This document shows, in pieces, positions 37,291 to 46,718 of a DNA stretch of 64,000 nt. Source of the DNA: Polytrichum commune. Lineage: Eukaryota; Streptophyta; Polytrichopsida; Polytrichales; Polytrichaceae. Position 1 is the stretch's first letter. Every line of letters starts with the position of its first letter. The notes below the pieces were generated by a model. It was given only the letters and a program-made list of their open reading frames with translations. It was not told the origin of the DNA and searched no databases. The translations under genes and the position numbers were made by a program. The stretch is taken from NCBI GenBank assembly GCA_950295325.1, contig OX485803.1, forward strand, positions 50,979,554-51,043,553, written 5' to 3'.

Positions 37291-38778
37291 GGGATTGTAT
37301 TAGTTCAAATGATCCGTGGATAGCAAATTCGAGACAAAATCCACAAGCTACATTATCATAGTCCATCTCAGGCCATTTTGGCCACAGTGCTTCTTCCTGC
37401 AAAGGATTTCATTGACGCACTTGTTCACCACACCGACAATGTCATTTTCTTGCGAAATATATGCCACTCCATATTTAGGGAAGTCATCGGTGACATATTA
37501 TGCATCTTGTTCAACAGGCGTGCAAGATCAAATTTCACAATTGTGCTTAGAATGAGTAATATGCCTACAAAATTCAAGTTTTTGCACCACCACTGTGGTG
37601 AGATGCTACGCAGATTGCGACCCAAAAACTGGGCCTTTTGCATGTGCGCCTAAACTTCACTACTTGGCAATCAAGTTCATGAGTTGTTTCAGAAGATTGT
37701 ATGAGTATCCCCGTAGTTTGCACCTCAGATTGCACATAGTTCACTCTCAAATTCTTTTGAGTTGTAGTATGCCAACTCATACCTGCATGTTGAGTTCCAT
37801 TTCTCTGGAGCACAATCACTGGATCCCCATGGCTAACATTGCCAAGGTGAAGGCATCGACGAGTTTTGCTATCAGCGGATTCTGTTTCGAAGTTTTGGGG
37901 AAGACTTTATGTAGTTCTTCTTTCAAGTGAGGTGGAAGCTCGTCTAGGACTCGAGACTGCTTTCGAATGAGCTTAGTCAAGTCTCCAAGGACACTCTTAT
38001 GGATTTGGCCCTGGTCAGTATTGATACAGATTGTGATCACTAGCTTAAAAGATGTTGCTGACCTTATTCTTGAGCGTCTCGTCAACATCTTAAAAGCATC
38101 ACTAGCTTAAAAGTTAAAGCTAAGGAGGATTACTTCTAAGAGCAACAAGCTCAGTCCAATCTCCACATTCAAGGCTAAACTCCTAAAAAGATGCAAGAAA
38201 TCCACAATGTGTTCAGGTTATGAGAATGACAAAGTTCAACCCCCCCCCCCCCCCAACCCCCACCACCACCACCCCTTGGAATATTTGCACTGCCTCTGTA
38301 GCATCCATTCCTTCGAGATTCAATCATTCCCTCGAATTACCCCCGCAGGTCTATGAACTCATTTAACTAAATGATCGATTAAATAACAATGTGAGCATAC
38401 ACGTCCTCAGCATCCAGAAAGTTCCCATCATTTCAGTTTTGCCATCAATCAATCTACAGAATTCCAATGGCTAGACAATTGGAGACTGTTTTCGAAATAT
38501 TGTCTCTCAAGATAGATCAAAATATTCCTCTATAGGCAAAGAATCCTATTGGTGTAGAAATTCCCAGTGCTCTATTCACTCAGTCAACTTTCAAAGCAAG
38601 AAAATCACATATCTAAATCCTAATCCCTAAACTCTAAACTGATGAGGATGATGCTCACTCATCCAATACTTCCCAATCAGAAGGTAATATATTCACTTTC
38701 ACATCTCTAATTTTATGTTTCCTCCATTATTTTGATATCATATCATACATGAATAATTCAATGTATTTCTTTTCGCAG
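37291..38778. other. Region upstream of the methyltransferase-like exons
   Basis: The minus strand at 37574-38088 reads as two protein-like frames (SVLGDLTKLIRKQSRVLDEL, then PVIVLQRNGTQHAG), joined only by a frameshift; it may be a degraded coding relic. A run of 16 Cs and a CCA-rich stretch lie at 38240-38275. No DPPY motif was found that would complete the methyltransferase. Confidence 0.35.
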
Positions 38779-39709
38779 ACTCGATATTTTGCTATTGTTT
38801 TGCTCGTCCGTGCCACCTCTGAAACGATAAAACGAAAGCCTTCTTTTCAACTTCGTACTGACAAAGACCTGGTTAATACTAATTTTGATCCTATTTCCGG
38901 TCTATCAATTTCAAATTTTATTGACAAAAATAATCTAACAATGCATTCTGATGGTGTTACTCCATGGAGAGGTGCTCGGGAGAAAACCTCCATATTTATG
39001 CAAATGCTTATTGAAGCATGTTCTACTCCGGGTAGTAAGATAGTAGATTTGACTATTGGAACAAGTATCAATTTCTATAAAAAAATTATAATCTTTTCCT
39101 CCACAAATTTCTTTGCAATTTTTTCCTCCAACATACATCATATAATACACATCATTTTTCTTCAAAAAAATTCTAAAGTTTGTTTCTCACAAGTTCTGCA
39201 CTTCATGCGTGTCGAGCATCAGGTCGGCATTTCTTGGGGTTTGAAGAGGACATCACTTTATTCAATGATGTTCTTAAACCCTTGTTGGCATGCACATCTA
39301 CACTTGATGCAGACGTGGAAAACCTTGAGGATGGCGATGACGATTATGAGGATATTGAGCTCGATGATTTTTGTGTGTAAGTTAGTCAATAGTTTTATTT
39401 TTATTGTTTATTTCAAAAATTTATTGTTAATCATTTTTTTTAATCAAATATTGATTATGATTTCTTGTTTCCAGGGGTCCTCATTATGCAAATTTTCCCT
39501 TTCATTCGGATTTGTGGACGAGCCCCTCTCAATCTTTTACACTCCCCCCTTGGCAAAAAAATACAACAAGAGCTTTAGCATCTAGGCCTAATAAAGTTTA
39601 CCATAATTGGATTAAATATGATGTTCGGGTTAAACAATATCTTGATTTGTCTCATGATGAGTGTTCAAAATCAAGTATTTCTTCTTCCAACACTAGTAAT
39701 CATCAATAA
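38779..39709 (+). CDS. C-terminal exons resembling an N4/N6-type DNA methyltransferase; possibly disrupted
   Basis: Exon B (38779-39065) starts after a good acceptor (cttttcgcag). Exon C (39189-39376) ends at a strong gtaagt donor. Exon D (39475-39709) follows a cttgtttccag acceptor and ends in TAA. The joined protein has PWRGAREKTSIFMQMLIEAC, STPGSKIVDLTIGT, then SSALHACRASGRHFLGFEED. This parallels the SAM-binding motif I block that sits near the C-terminus of beta-class N4-cytosine and N6-adenine methyltransferases, where a KPxxL..LI segment precedes D-P-F-x-G-S-G-T and a GRRFIGIE strand. After this comes an acidic stretch (DADVENLEDGDDDYEDIE). The catalytic DPPY/SPPW segment should lie upstream but I did not find it, so this may be a fragment. 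The B-C junction lacks a clean GT-AG solution in the right frame (see findings). An acidic or basic exon at 38640-38682 may precede it. Confidence 0.5.
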
Positions 39710-41370
39710 ATGAATGATATTTATTCATCTAATATATTTAAAATTTGTTTGTTAACGTGGTACTATATGCATTATCTTTAACTTCATTTTGGTTTATGTA
39801 CCTTTGGTTGTGTTTGGAAACACAACCTTATTTGAATAAATATTGCAATAGATATTATTTTCTTGTTTTTTATATGATCTTCTTGGTGCTCAACGATTCA
39901 TGTTGTTAAACTTTGCACTTCCTTAAATTTGATTGACAATGTATATTAATTCTCTTGCTTCCATTTTGGAATTCTATATGTGTGATTATCTTAATTTTAT
40001 TGAATCTTCCTTCTTGTTATTGCATCAACATTGTTATTGATTATGGATTTTCAACATGCATGGTTTGTGCATCATTGATATTGAAGGTGTTTTGCATATT
40101 TGAAAATTCATACCCTTGTAATGTTGAGGAGAAAATTGGAGGTTATTTTTCAAAAGAATTCAAATGAATAATATTATGATTGCATGGTGATAGAGCACAT
40201 TGTTGTAAATAAAATGTTTATTTTTAATGGGGAGAGGATGCGAGAATCCACAATAATAGGCTCCCATAATGGTGCCTTATAATAAAGCACACTCACATAA
40301 CATCTTTGCATTCCCCCTCACCGCTCACAAGCTACCGCTCATCGCTCATCACTCATTGCTCACCGCTCACAAGATAGCACTCCCCCTTTCAACAATGTGC
40401 TACATATATGAGGTTTTTTGATCATATGGCTCCACTTTAAAATGGCTTTTGAATTCTGACAGTAAACTACAAGGATGATCCACATAAAGTCTTCATAATA
40501 TAATTCATCTAGATTGGTATGTTTGTGTTACAATTGATTGTGGATTCTTTGAATTGTAATTGATCCCAACTGATTACACATTCTAGTGCAGAGCTCCAAC
40601 TAGGCATGCACCTTGGTTGTAGAGCTCAAGTGTGAAGACAAATCGGTGAGGGAATAAAGCACACAACACACATGCTCTTCTCACCAATGGGCTTGTCTGC
40701 TTCATTCTTTCACTCCTCACTAGAAATATCTCTCCACTTCACAAAAGAGGTATCCATAAACTGCTTCAAAGAGGGACAAAACCAAGGGTTTGATCCTTCT
40801 TTGAGAAAACTTCCTAGCGAGAGTTCGTTAGCTTGTCGTGTATCATAACTTATTTTGTAGGTTGGATGAAATTTTTGAGACCTCTTCTTTACACCTCTCA
40901 AACTTTGATAGACATCTAGGATCTAAAATAAAGTATGCACATGGGGCTCAATGTCTTAAATCTTGGATAGACCTATGCAATGCTAGATTGGTGCACCCAT
41001 TGTAGCAAGACAAGCTATAAAACCAATTTCTAATAACTCGGCACCACTCTTTATATATGGCAATTTAAGCATGAAGAAAACTTAGATGATTTTGTGTCAA
41101 TTCTCATTAACCCTAGATTTGGAACTAAACTCATGATTTCATATACTTTAAACCCTAAAACCTTGCCATATGATTGATTGATTTTTGGAAATATTTCATT
41201 TGAAGGACTGAGTATGGATTTCCATTGCATTGAGGAATAAAGTACAACCAATACATTGGAGTCCGCAACCCCACAAAGAGCCGTGTTGGAACTTTGAAGG
41301 GGACATTGCTTTATTGGGTGCTTGTTAATAATAGGCTTCTACCAAACCCCTCAAAAGCCCCAAGTTGTTA
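39710..41370. other. AT-rich spacer, no supported gene
   Basis: Degenerate GCTCAYC/GCTCACC phrases recur at 40318-40380 (ACCGCTCACAAGCTACCGCT), with related wording near 5805-5850. No gene is seen. Confidence 0.5.
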
Positions 41371-42065
41371 GGGCCACTTCACACACGAGCCAAGAGCCGT
41401 GACCAGTGGTGATTTTTCACAAGGTCCCTAACATGTCCAGAGACATGTTCATAAAAAAATAAATTAGTGGACAGGTCTTTAGAAAATGAACCGGTTTTTG
41501 GATGTGTTAAATTCACTTTGGACAGGTTCTAAAAATAACAATTTTTTTGATAATTGATTGAAAAAAGAAATGGTACAAATATTAGTTACATTATGTCATA
41601 TATGACATGTGAATATAAGCATAATGCAATCAAACTATTAATACCCAATCAAAATATCAATCTTGAAGTGCTTGATTCACCTGCATACGTTAATTCATCA
41701 ACCACAAAATTTAGAATGGGGTGTACTGGAAAGATGAGAATCGACAACAAAAGACAGATAACTAACGAACATTGAAGGCATGATTTGTCAAGATCCTATT
41801 GTTTCCAAGTGCAACCAGTCACATGTCGACATCTTTCGGGTGGTTTTTTTTCTTCTAATTTTTTACCAACATTGTAAGAGACTTATTTATACCTCTTGTG
41901 GGACGGGTATTCTCATTTTCAAACCGGTTTTGGGACGGGTTGGTTTAGAAATTACCGGTTTTGGGACGGGTTGCAATTTTTTTTGCCTTTCAATTCAAGG
42001 TATTTTGACATGGACGGGCAAAAACTTTGTGAGAAATCAGCCCTGGTCTCATGTGTGAAGTGGCC
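41371..42065. mobile_element. Family G inverted-repeat element, copy 1
   Basis: The left end GGGCCACTTCACACACGAG and the right end (complement of GGCCACTTCACACATGAG) bound about 695 bp of noncoding DNA. Inside, ACCGGTTTTGGGACGGGTT occurs twice and TTTTGGGACGGGTT-like blocks repeat (41903-41972). Confidence 0.6.
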
Positions 42066-42078
42066 GTTAGCAATGTCT

Positions 42079-42282
42079 GGGGAGATTGTTGTGCATGAAC
42101 GATGAAGATCTTGTTGTTTCCAAGTCCAATCGGTTACATATCACAGTCTTTCAGTTTTTCTTTATCAATTCAAGGTATATTCCATAGATTCATCTATAAT
42201 GATCTTCCTATAGTCTTGAAGTTCAACTGGGTATTACTCAAACTCAACCAGTTCATCTATAACTAGCAGTCGGTTCTCCCCG
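42079..42282 (+). repeat. Family A element, copy 4
   Basis: This is a full-length unit from GGGGAGATTGTTGTGCATGA to TTCTCCCCG. It lies between the two family G elements at 41.4 and 42.5 kb. A partial family A-like block (TTTCCAAGTGCAACCAGTCA, 41801-41840) lies inside the first of these. Confidence 0.75.
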
Positions 42283-42480
42283 TTCACTGATTTTTAGATA
42301 ACTTATTATACTCCAATTGATAAATCAAAATTTTAAGATGCACAACCATGATGCTGGCAATAGGTCCCAGTTGGTGTGAATAAACTACTACCATAGGTAT
42401 ATTCTTGTCTCAAAAGTGGCATATCTCTATGTCAGATTATGTAAATATAATGTCATACTTAAATAAGTTGCTAGTCTAAA

Positions 42481-42977
42481 GCCCACTTCACACACGAGAC
42501 TGAGAGCCCCACGACTAGTACACTTCAAGCACTCTCATTGGTGGAAAAGGCGGAGCCGGTCCAAGTTCGCTTCACACAACGCTTGAGGGACCAATGGAGT
42601 GTGTGAATGCAAGATAGATGTAAAGTCTACATGGATTCTTACATGGCATTGAATGGATCATGTTCATGGTCACTTGGACTATTTTCAAAAACCATCTTTT
42701 GGAGATAGGCCTAACACAAAACCGGGAGACCACGGCATTCCAAACACTCACCACCATTGGTTTATTCAATTTTATCATGTGTGAGGACTTACATGAATAG
42801 AAATCCATTGAAATGTCATTTGGTTGAGGGTCGGGTCACATATGACTTCACACTACACTTGAGGATCCGTGACCACACTACATGATTTTGGAGGTGTCTT
42901 GGAACGGCCTTTGGACACTTTCATTTGGGCTCCCACAATATCATGGTCACGGCTCTTGGCTCACATGTGAAGTGGCC
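42481..42977. mobile_element. Family G inverted-repeat element, copy 2
   Basis: The left end GCCCACTTCACACACGAG and the right end (complement of GGCCACTTCACATGTGAG) bound 497 bp. The right end extends into GGTCACGGCTCTTGGCTC, which is the complement of the left arm of copy 1 (GAGCCAAGAGCCGTGACC). The two elements may therefore be halves of a larger 1.6-kb unit from 41371 to 42977. Confidence 0.6.
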
Positions 42978-44139
42978 TTGAGTATCATATATATGCAATT
43001 TGTTGTTTTGAAATTGATAACCATGCCAAATAAGCTAAAAGTTGGACTTGCCGGTGACTTTGGACTTCCATGAGAAGAATAGAAAAAATGTGCTACCTAA
43101 GTTACACACTGCGAGGGCCATGCCACATATTTGGTAATAATAGTATTTTGAAATGTCTTACTTAATATTTAGGAGGGTTGCTTCAATAAAGACCCTCCTT
43201 AGATTTAATTATGGCATAATACACTGGACCATAATACTATTGAGCTTATTTCTACACTGAAAAAATCGATGATCATAATGTAGGTGCACATTATTTATCA
43301 ACGCATAGTATTTAACATAATAGCTCTATGTTGAAGATAATGTGCATTTAAAACACTTATAAACTGTGAGCGTAAATGGAGGCATAACAAATGTTATTAG
43401 AGTTGCACACTAAATTTCATGCGAGTTGGTGTATAAAGTGGGTCACATTGTAAACTTACCCATGCTAAGTCACAAGATACATTGCCCCTCACTTACACTG
43501 TACAAATCACAAGTCTCCAAGCCTTGTCAATTTGTTAGTGATATGCATGGGAATAATGACCTTGGAAAATATGGACCAAAACTAAGAAAAATAGACAAGA
43601 GGGTTGGGTTAGGAGGCTAGGGGGTTAGGCTATATGGATTGGATAAGGAAAAATAAAATAAAATAAAATAATAATTGAAACTTTTTTCAACTACACATCC
43701 TTCATGATTAATAATTCATACTTATGGGTGCTACGAGCAAGGTGACACATGTCCATGTAAAGTTAGTGAAATGCACTGAGACTATGGACGTTGTGGCAAA
43801 GTGGAGGATGACTTGTCTTGTGACATGGCATAATACTTGTAAAACTTCTCATCAAAGGCTTGTGTGTAAGAAGTAGATCATCTCCATGTCTTCATGCAAC
43901 TACAAAGTGAATTCATTCATCTCTCTTGATATATATATACTCAACCATAGTTGAGAAAATAAGCTACATCTCATTCATTCAACATAAGTATTGCAGATAG
44001 TCTATAACCCCCCTCCCCCCCCAAAAAAAATAAAAAAATAAAAAAATGTTTTTTTTCAATTGATTAAAAACCAACATATAATGGCACCCAATCGAGACAA
44101 ATTAAGCATGGACATATTCGGAGACATGGTTTTAGTTTG

Positions 44140-44580
44140 GATGGGGTGGCATGGATGCTCACATGCAATGAACTCCCTTCAAGGTAGATGGGTCAAGCGG
44201 TTCATCTTCTTAATCGTACCCCTATATTTGATTGGTTTGTGCTTTAGTGAGGATCAAAGAGCAAACATCATAAAACACATGTTTAAAAGAGATTGGAATA
44301 CATCTTCAAATATTTATAACTACTTTGAACTCAATAACAAACGCAATTGGGAGGACATATGTATCAAGTTAAGAAACTGACAAACATGTACCTCCAATAC
44401 CATAACTAAAGAAGGGGAAGTCCGATTTTCAATTCAATTTTTGCACATGTTTCATCGTAGATTTGCTAATGCAACACACGCTTTGTTGTTTAAATCTACT
44501 TGGTAGAAGTTGAAAAACATGAAAAAAAAACCAAATAACACCCACTCACCTTAGCCAACAACCCCGCAAAGCTCGAAAGA
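44140..44580 (+). repeat. Dispersed repeat related to family F, copy at 44 kb
   Basis: It matches 63350-63790 over most of its length: AAGGTAGATGGGTC, GATCAAAGAGCAAACATCAT, AAGAGATTGGAATACATCTT, AAACGCAATTGGGAGGA and GAAGTCCGATTTTC. It ends before the GC-rich 5' region of the phosphate carrier gene. The 106-aa ORF from 44060 within it is a by-product. Confidence 0.6.
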
Positions 44581-44739
44581 ACATCATGTCAATGCTTGAA
44601 GGTGGGGAGGAGGTTTCCCAAGGCCACGGGGCTCGTGGGAAAGAGCAAGAATGAAGCCTTCCTTCATTGATTGTTCTTCCACCACAAACCCAAAAGCCAC
44701 CTCAACTCACTCAACGGACCCCCTTCAATCAAATGAAAG

Positions 44740-45587
44740 GACTCCTCACTCGCTTCTGCCCGGCCCGCGGCCCGCCGCAGAAAAGCGTCTTCCTCCTCCC
44801 CTATTATTGGTCCAGATCTTATACCCTTCACTTCAGCCGCCGCCGTTTGTGGCCGCTGCCGTCAGCCGCTTATAGTCATCAAGCACCCGCGGTAGCGACT
44901 CATCAGTTGGGGACTGTGATGCAGCCACCGCTACGAACTGGAGAGTTGCCTCTGCCGCGCGGGATCGCTTACTCGAGGACTCTGTCGCTGCCAATAAGGG
45001 AGTGTGAACTGCGAGCTCCAAAGGGCCGCCGCCGTGCGGTAGTCGTCAGTGAGGCAGGGAACCTGCGCCGGTGCCGGTGCCGCTGACGCTACAAGAGAGT
45101 GTGACCTGCTAGCTGCGAGCGCCAGCGCGAGGCAGCCGTGGGGAGGGCCTCTGCCGCGTTTTGACGCAAAGAGACGCTGAGAGTCGCGGCGCCGCGGCTT
45201 GCTCTTCTGCGTCTCCCACATGTGCGCAGGCTTCCTTGACTTGGCCTCGATCGGTGTGGAGGAAAACATCGTTAGTTTTCTTGGCTACTCGGTGACCTCA
45301 GGTTTGGCATCTATTTGTCAGACTTGAGTGCTGCAAGCACCCGCATTTCTGGTATTTGAGTCTGCAGCGCTTGCTTTTTTGAGTTTTGCTTTGGTTTGGT
45401 TTTTTTCGGGGATTCGGTCCTTGTTTGAGAGGTGAGGAGGAGCTCAACGAAGTTTTTTGGTTGTGTGCTGTTTACTTAACTTGGAACGGAGGTCTGTGCA
45501 TTTTGGGATTGGGGATTTTTGGTGGTGTGATTCTCAAAGAGTTTGTTTTGTTTTCAGTGCGCTTGTTTTTTAGTAGTTTCTGCGGCA
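44740..45587 (+). promoter_or_regulatory. GC-rich promoter and 5' UTR region of the phosphate carrier gene
   Basis: About 850 bases upstream of the carrier start change abruptly from AT-rich spacer to GC-rich sequence with many CG and CCG/CTG runs. No ORF here resembles a protein I know, and several frames are open only because of composition. A 5' UTR intron from 45432 (GAGAG then gtgagg) to 45557 (tttgttttcag) is plausible, with the start codon 30 bases after the acceptor. No TATA box is evident. The start site cannot be placed without transcript ends. Confidence 0.45.
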
Positions 45588-46718
45588 ATGGCGGTCTCCG
45601 AGAGACGGAGCACGATGGTGCCAGAGTTTCTGTACACCCAGAGAGCCGCTGCGAGCTCCCCAGCGTCGCTCTTCAGGTCGCTCACCACGCAGGCCACCAG
45701 CGCCGCGCCAGCCTTCACGGCGACATCGCTTTTCCGCGATGTGGCCAAGGCAGCCGCCAGCCCCACCGGCGTGGCGCCCTCGTTCATGGTGCCCGCAGCC
45801 GCGGAGGGAAAGATCGTGATGTTCTCGCCCGAATACTACCGCGCGTGCGCCATCGGAGGCATGTTGTGCTGCGGACTGACCCACATGGCCGTGACGCCCA
45901 TCGACGTGGTGAAGTGCAACATGCAGATCGCCCCCGAGAAGTACAAGTCCATCGTGGGAGGATTCTCCATGGTGGTGAGGGAGCAGGGTCCCGTGGGGTT
46001 GTTCCGCGGTTGGGTGCCCACTCTGATGGGGTACAGTGTACAGGGCGCTTGCAAGTACGGGTTCTACGAGTACTTCAAGAAGACGTACTCGGACATGGCC
46101 GGGCCCGAGAATGCAAAGAAGTACAAGACGTTGATCTACTTAGCGGGTTCAGCATCCGCCGAAGTGATTGCGGACATCGGGCTGTGCCCATTTGAGGCCG
46201 TGAAGGTTAGGGTGCAAACGAAGCCAGGATTCGCCAAGGGCATCACCGATGGCATGCCGAAGCTGATCGCGTCGGACGGAGTGGGAGGGCTGTACAAGGG
46301 TTTAGTACCCCTGTGGGGCAGACAGATCCCCTACACCATGATGAAGTTCGCGACATTCGAGAGCACCGTGGAGGCGATCTACAAGTACGCCGTGCCCGTG
46401 CCGAAGAGCGAGGTGTCGTCCAACACGCAGTTGGGTATTTCGTTCAGCGCCGGATACATTGCCGGAATTGCGTGCGCCATCATCTCTCACCCAGCCGACA
46501 ACTTGGTGTCTTTCTTGAACAATGCGAAGGGCGCCACGGTGTCAGAGGCCGTCAGCACCATGGGCATGACAGCGTTGTTCACACGTGGATTGCCCCTTCG
46601 TATCATCATGATCGGAACCCTGACCGGATTACAGTGGGGAATTTACGACTCGTTCAAGGTTTTCGTCGGGCTGCCAACTACTGGCGGTGTTGTGGAAGAG
46701 GTGAAGAAGATCGAATAG
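45588..46718 (+). CDS. Mitochondrial phosphate carrier (PHT3/SLC25A3 family), intronless
   Basis: This protein imports inorganic phosphate, with protons, across the inner mitochondrial membrane to feed ATP synthase. The ORF is intact, 376 aa, with no intron. Residues 1 to about 75 are rich in Ala, Ser and Arg and look like a mitochondrial presequence. Three mitochondrial-carrier repeats follow. Their signature motifs are TPIDVVK (PIDVVK at 104-109), CPFEAVK (PFEAVK at 201-206) and HPADNLV (PADNLV at 302-307), the usual pattern of the phosphate carriers. The start is the ATG at 45588. The frame stays open 15 codons further upstream, but only from a non-ATG codon, and that segment overlaps a probable 5' UTR splice acceptor. 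The coding sequence is much richer in G+C than its flanks. Three of the six frames are open for long stretches here, which is a by-product of this composition. AATAAA at 47231 is a possible polyadenylation signal. Confidence 0.96.
   Translation: MAVSERRSTMVPEFLYTQRAAASSPASLFRSLTTQATSAAPAFTATSLFRDVAKAAASPTGVAPSFMVPAAAEGKIVMFSPEYYRACAIGGMLCCGLTHMAVTPIDVVKCNMQIAPEKYKSIVGGFSMVVREQGPVGLFRGWVPTLMGYSVQGACKYGFYEYFKKTYSDMAGPENAKKYKTLIYLAGSASAEVIADIGLCPFEAVKVRVQTKPGFAKGITDGMPKLIASDGVGGLYKGLVPLWGRQIPYTMMKFATFESTVEAIYKYAVPVPKSEVSSNTQLGISFSAGYIAGIACAIISHPADNLVSFLNNAKGATVSEAVSTMGMTALFTRGLPLRIIMIGTLTGLQWGIYDSFKVFVGLPTTGGVVEEVKKIE

Noticed and set aside
38749..39585. 278-codon continuous ORF
   Set aside because: It reads through likely introns; after 39065 its frame loses the methyltransferase similarity, which continues in another frame.
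44931..45269. 112-codon minus-strand ORF upstream of the phosphate carrier
   Set aside because: Low-complexity GC-rich leader sequence with no splice or domain support.
45386..46195. 269-codon plus-strand ORF and several minus-strand ORFs over the phosphate carrier
   Set aside because: They overlap a clear carrier protein in another frame; they are open because of GC-rich third positions and show no domain.
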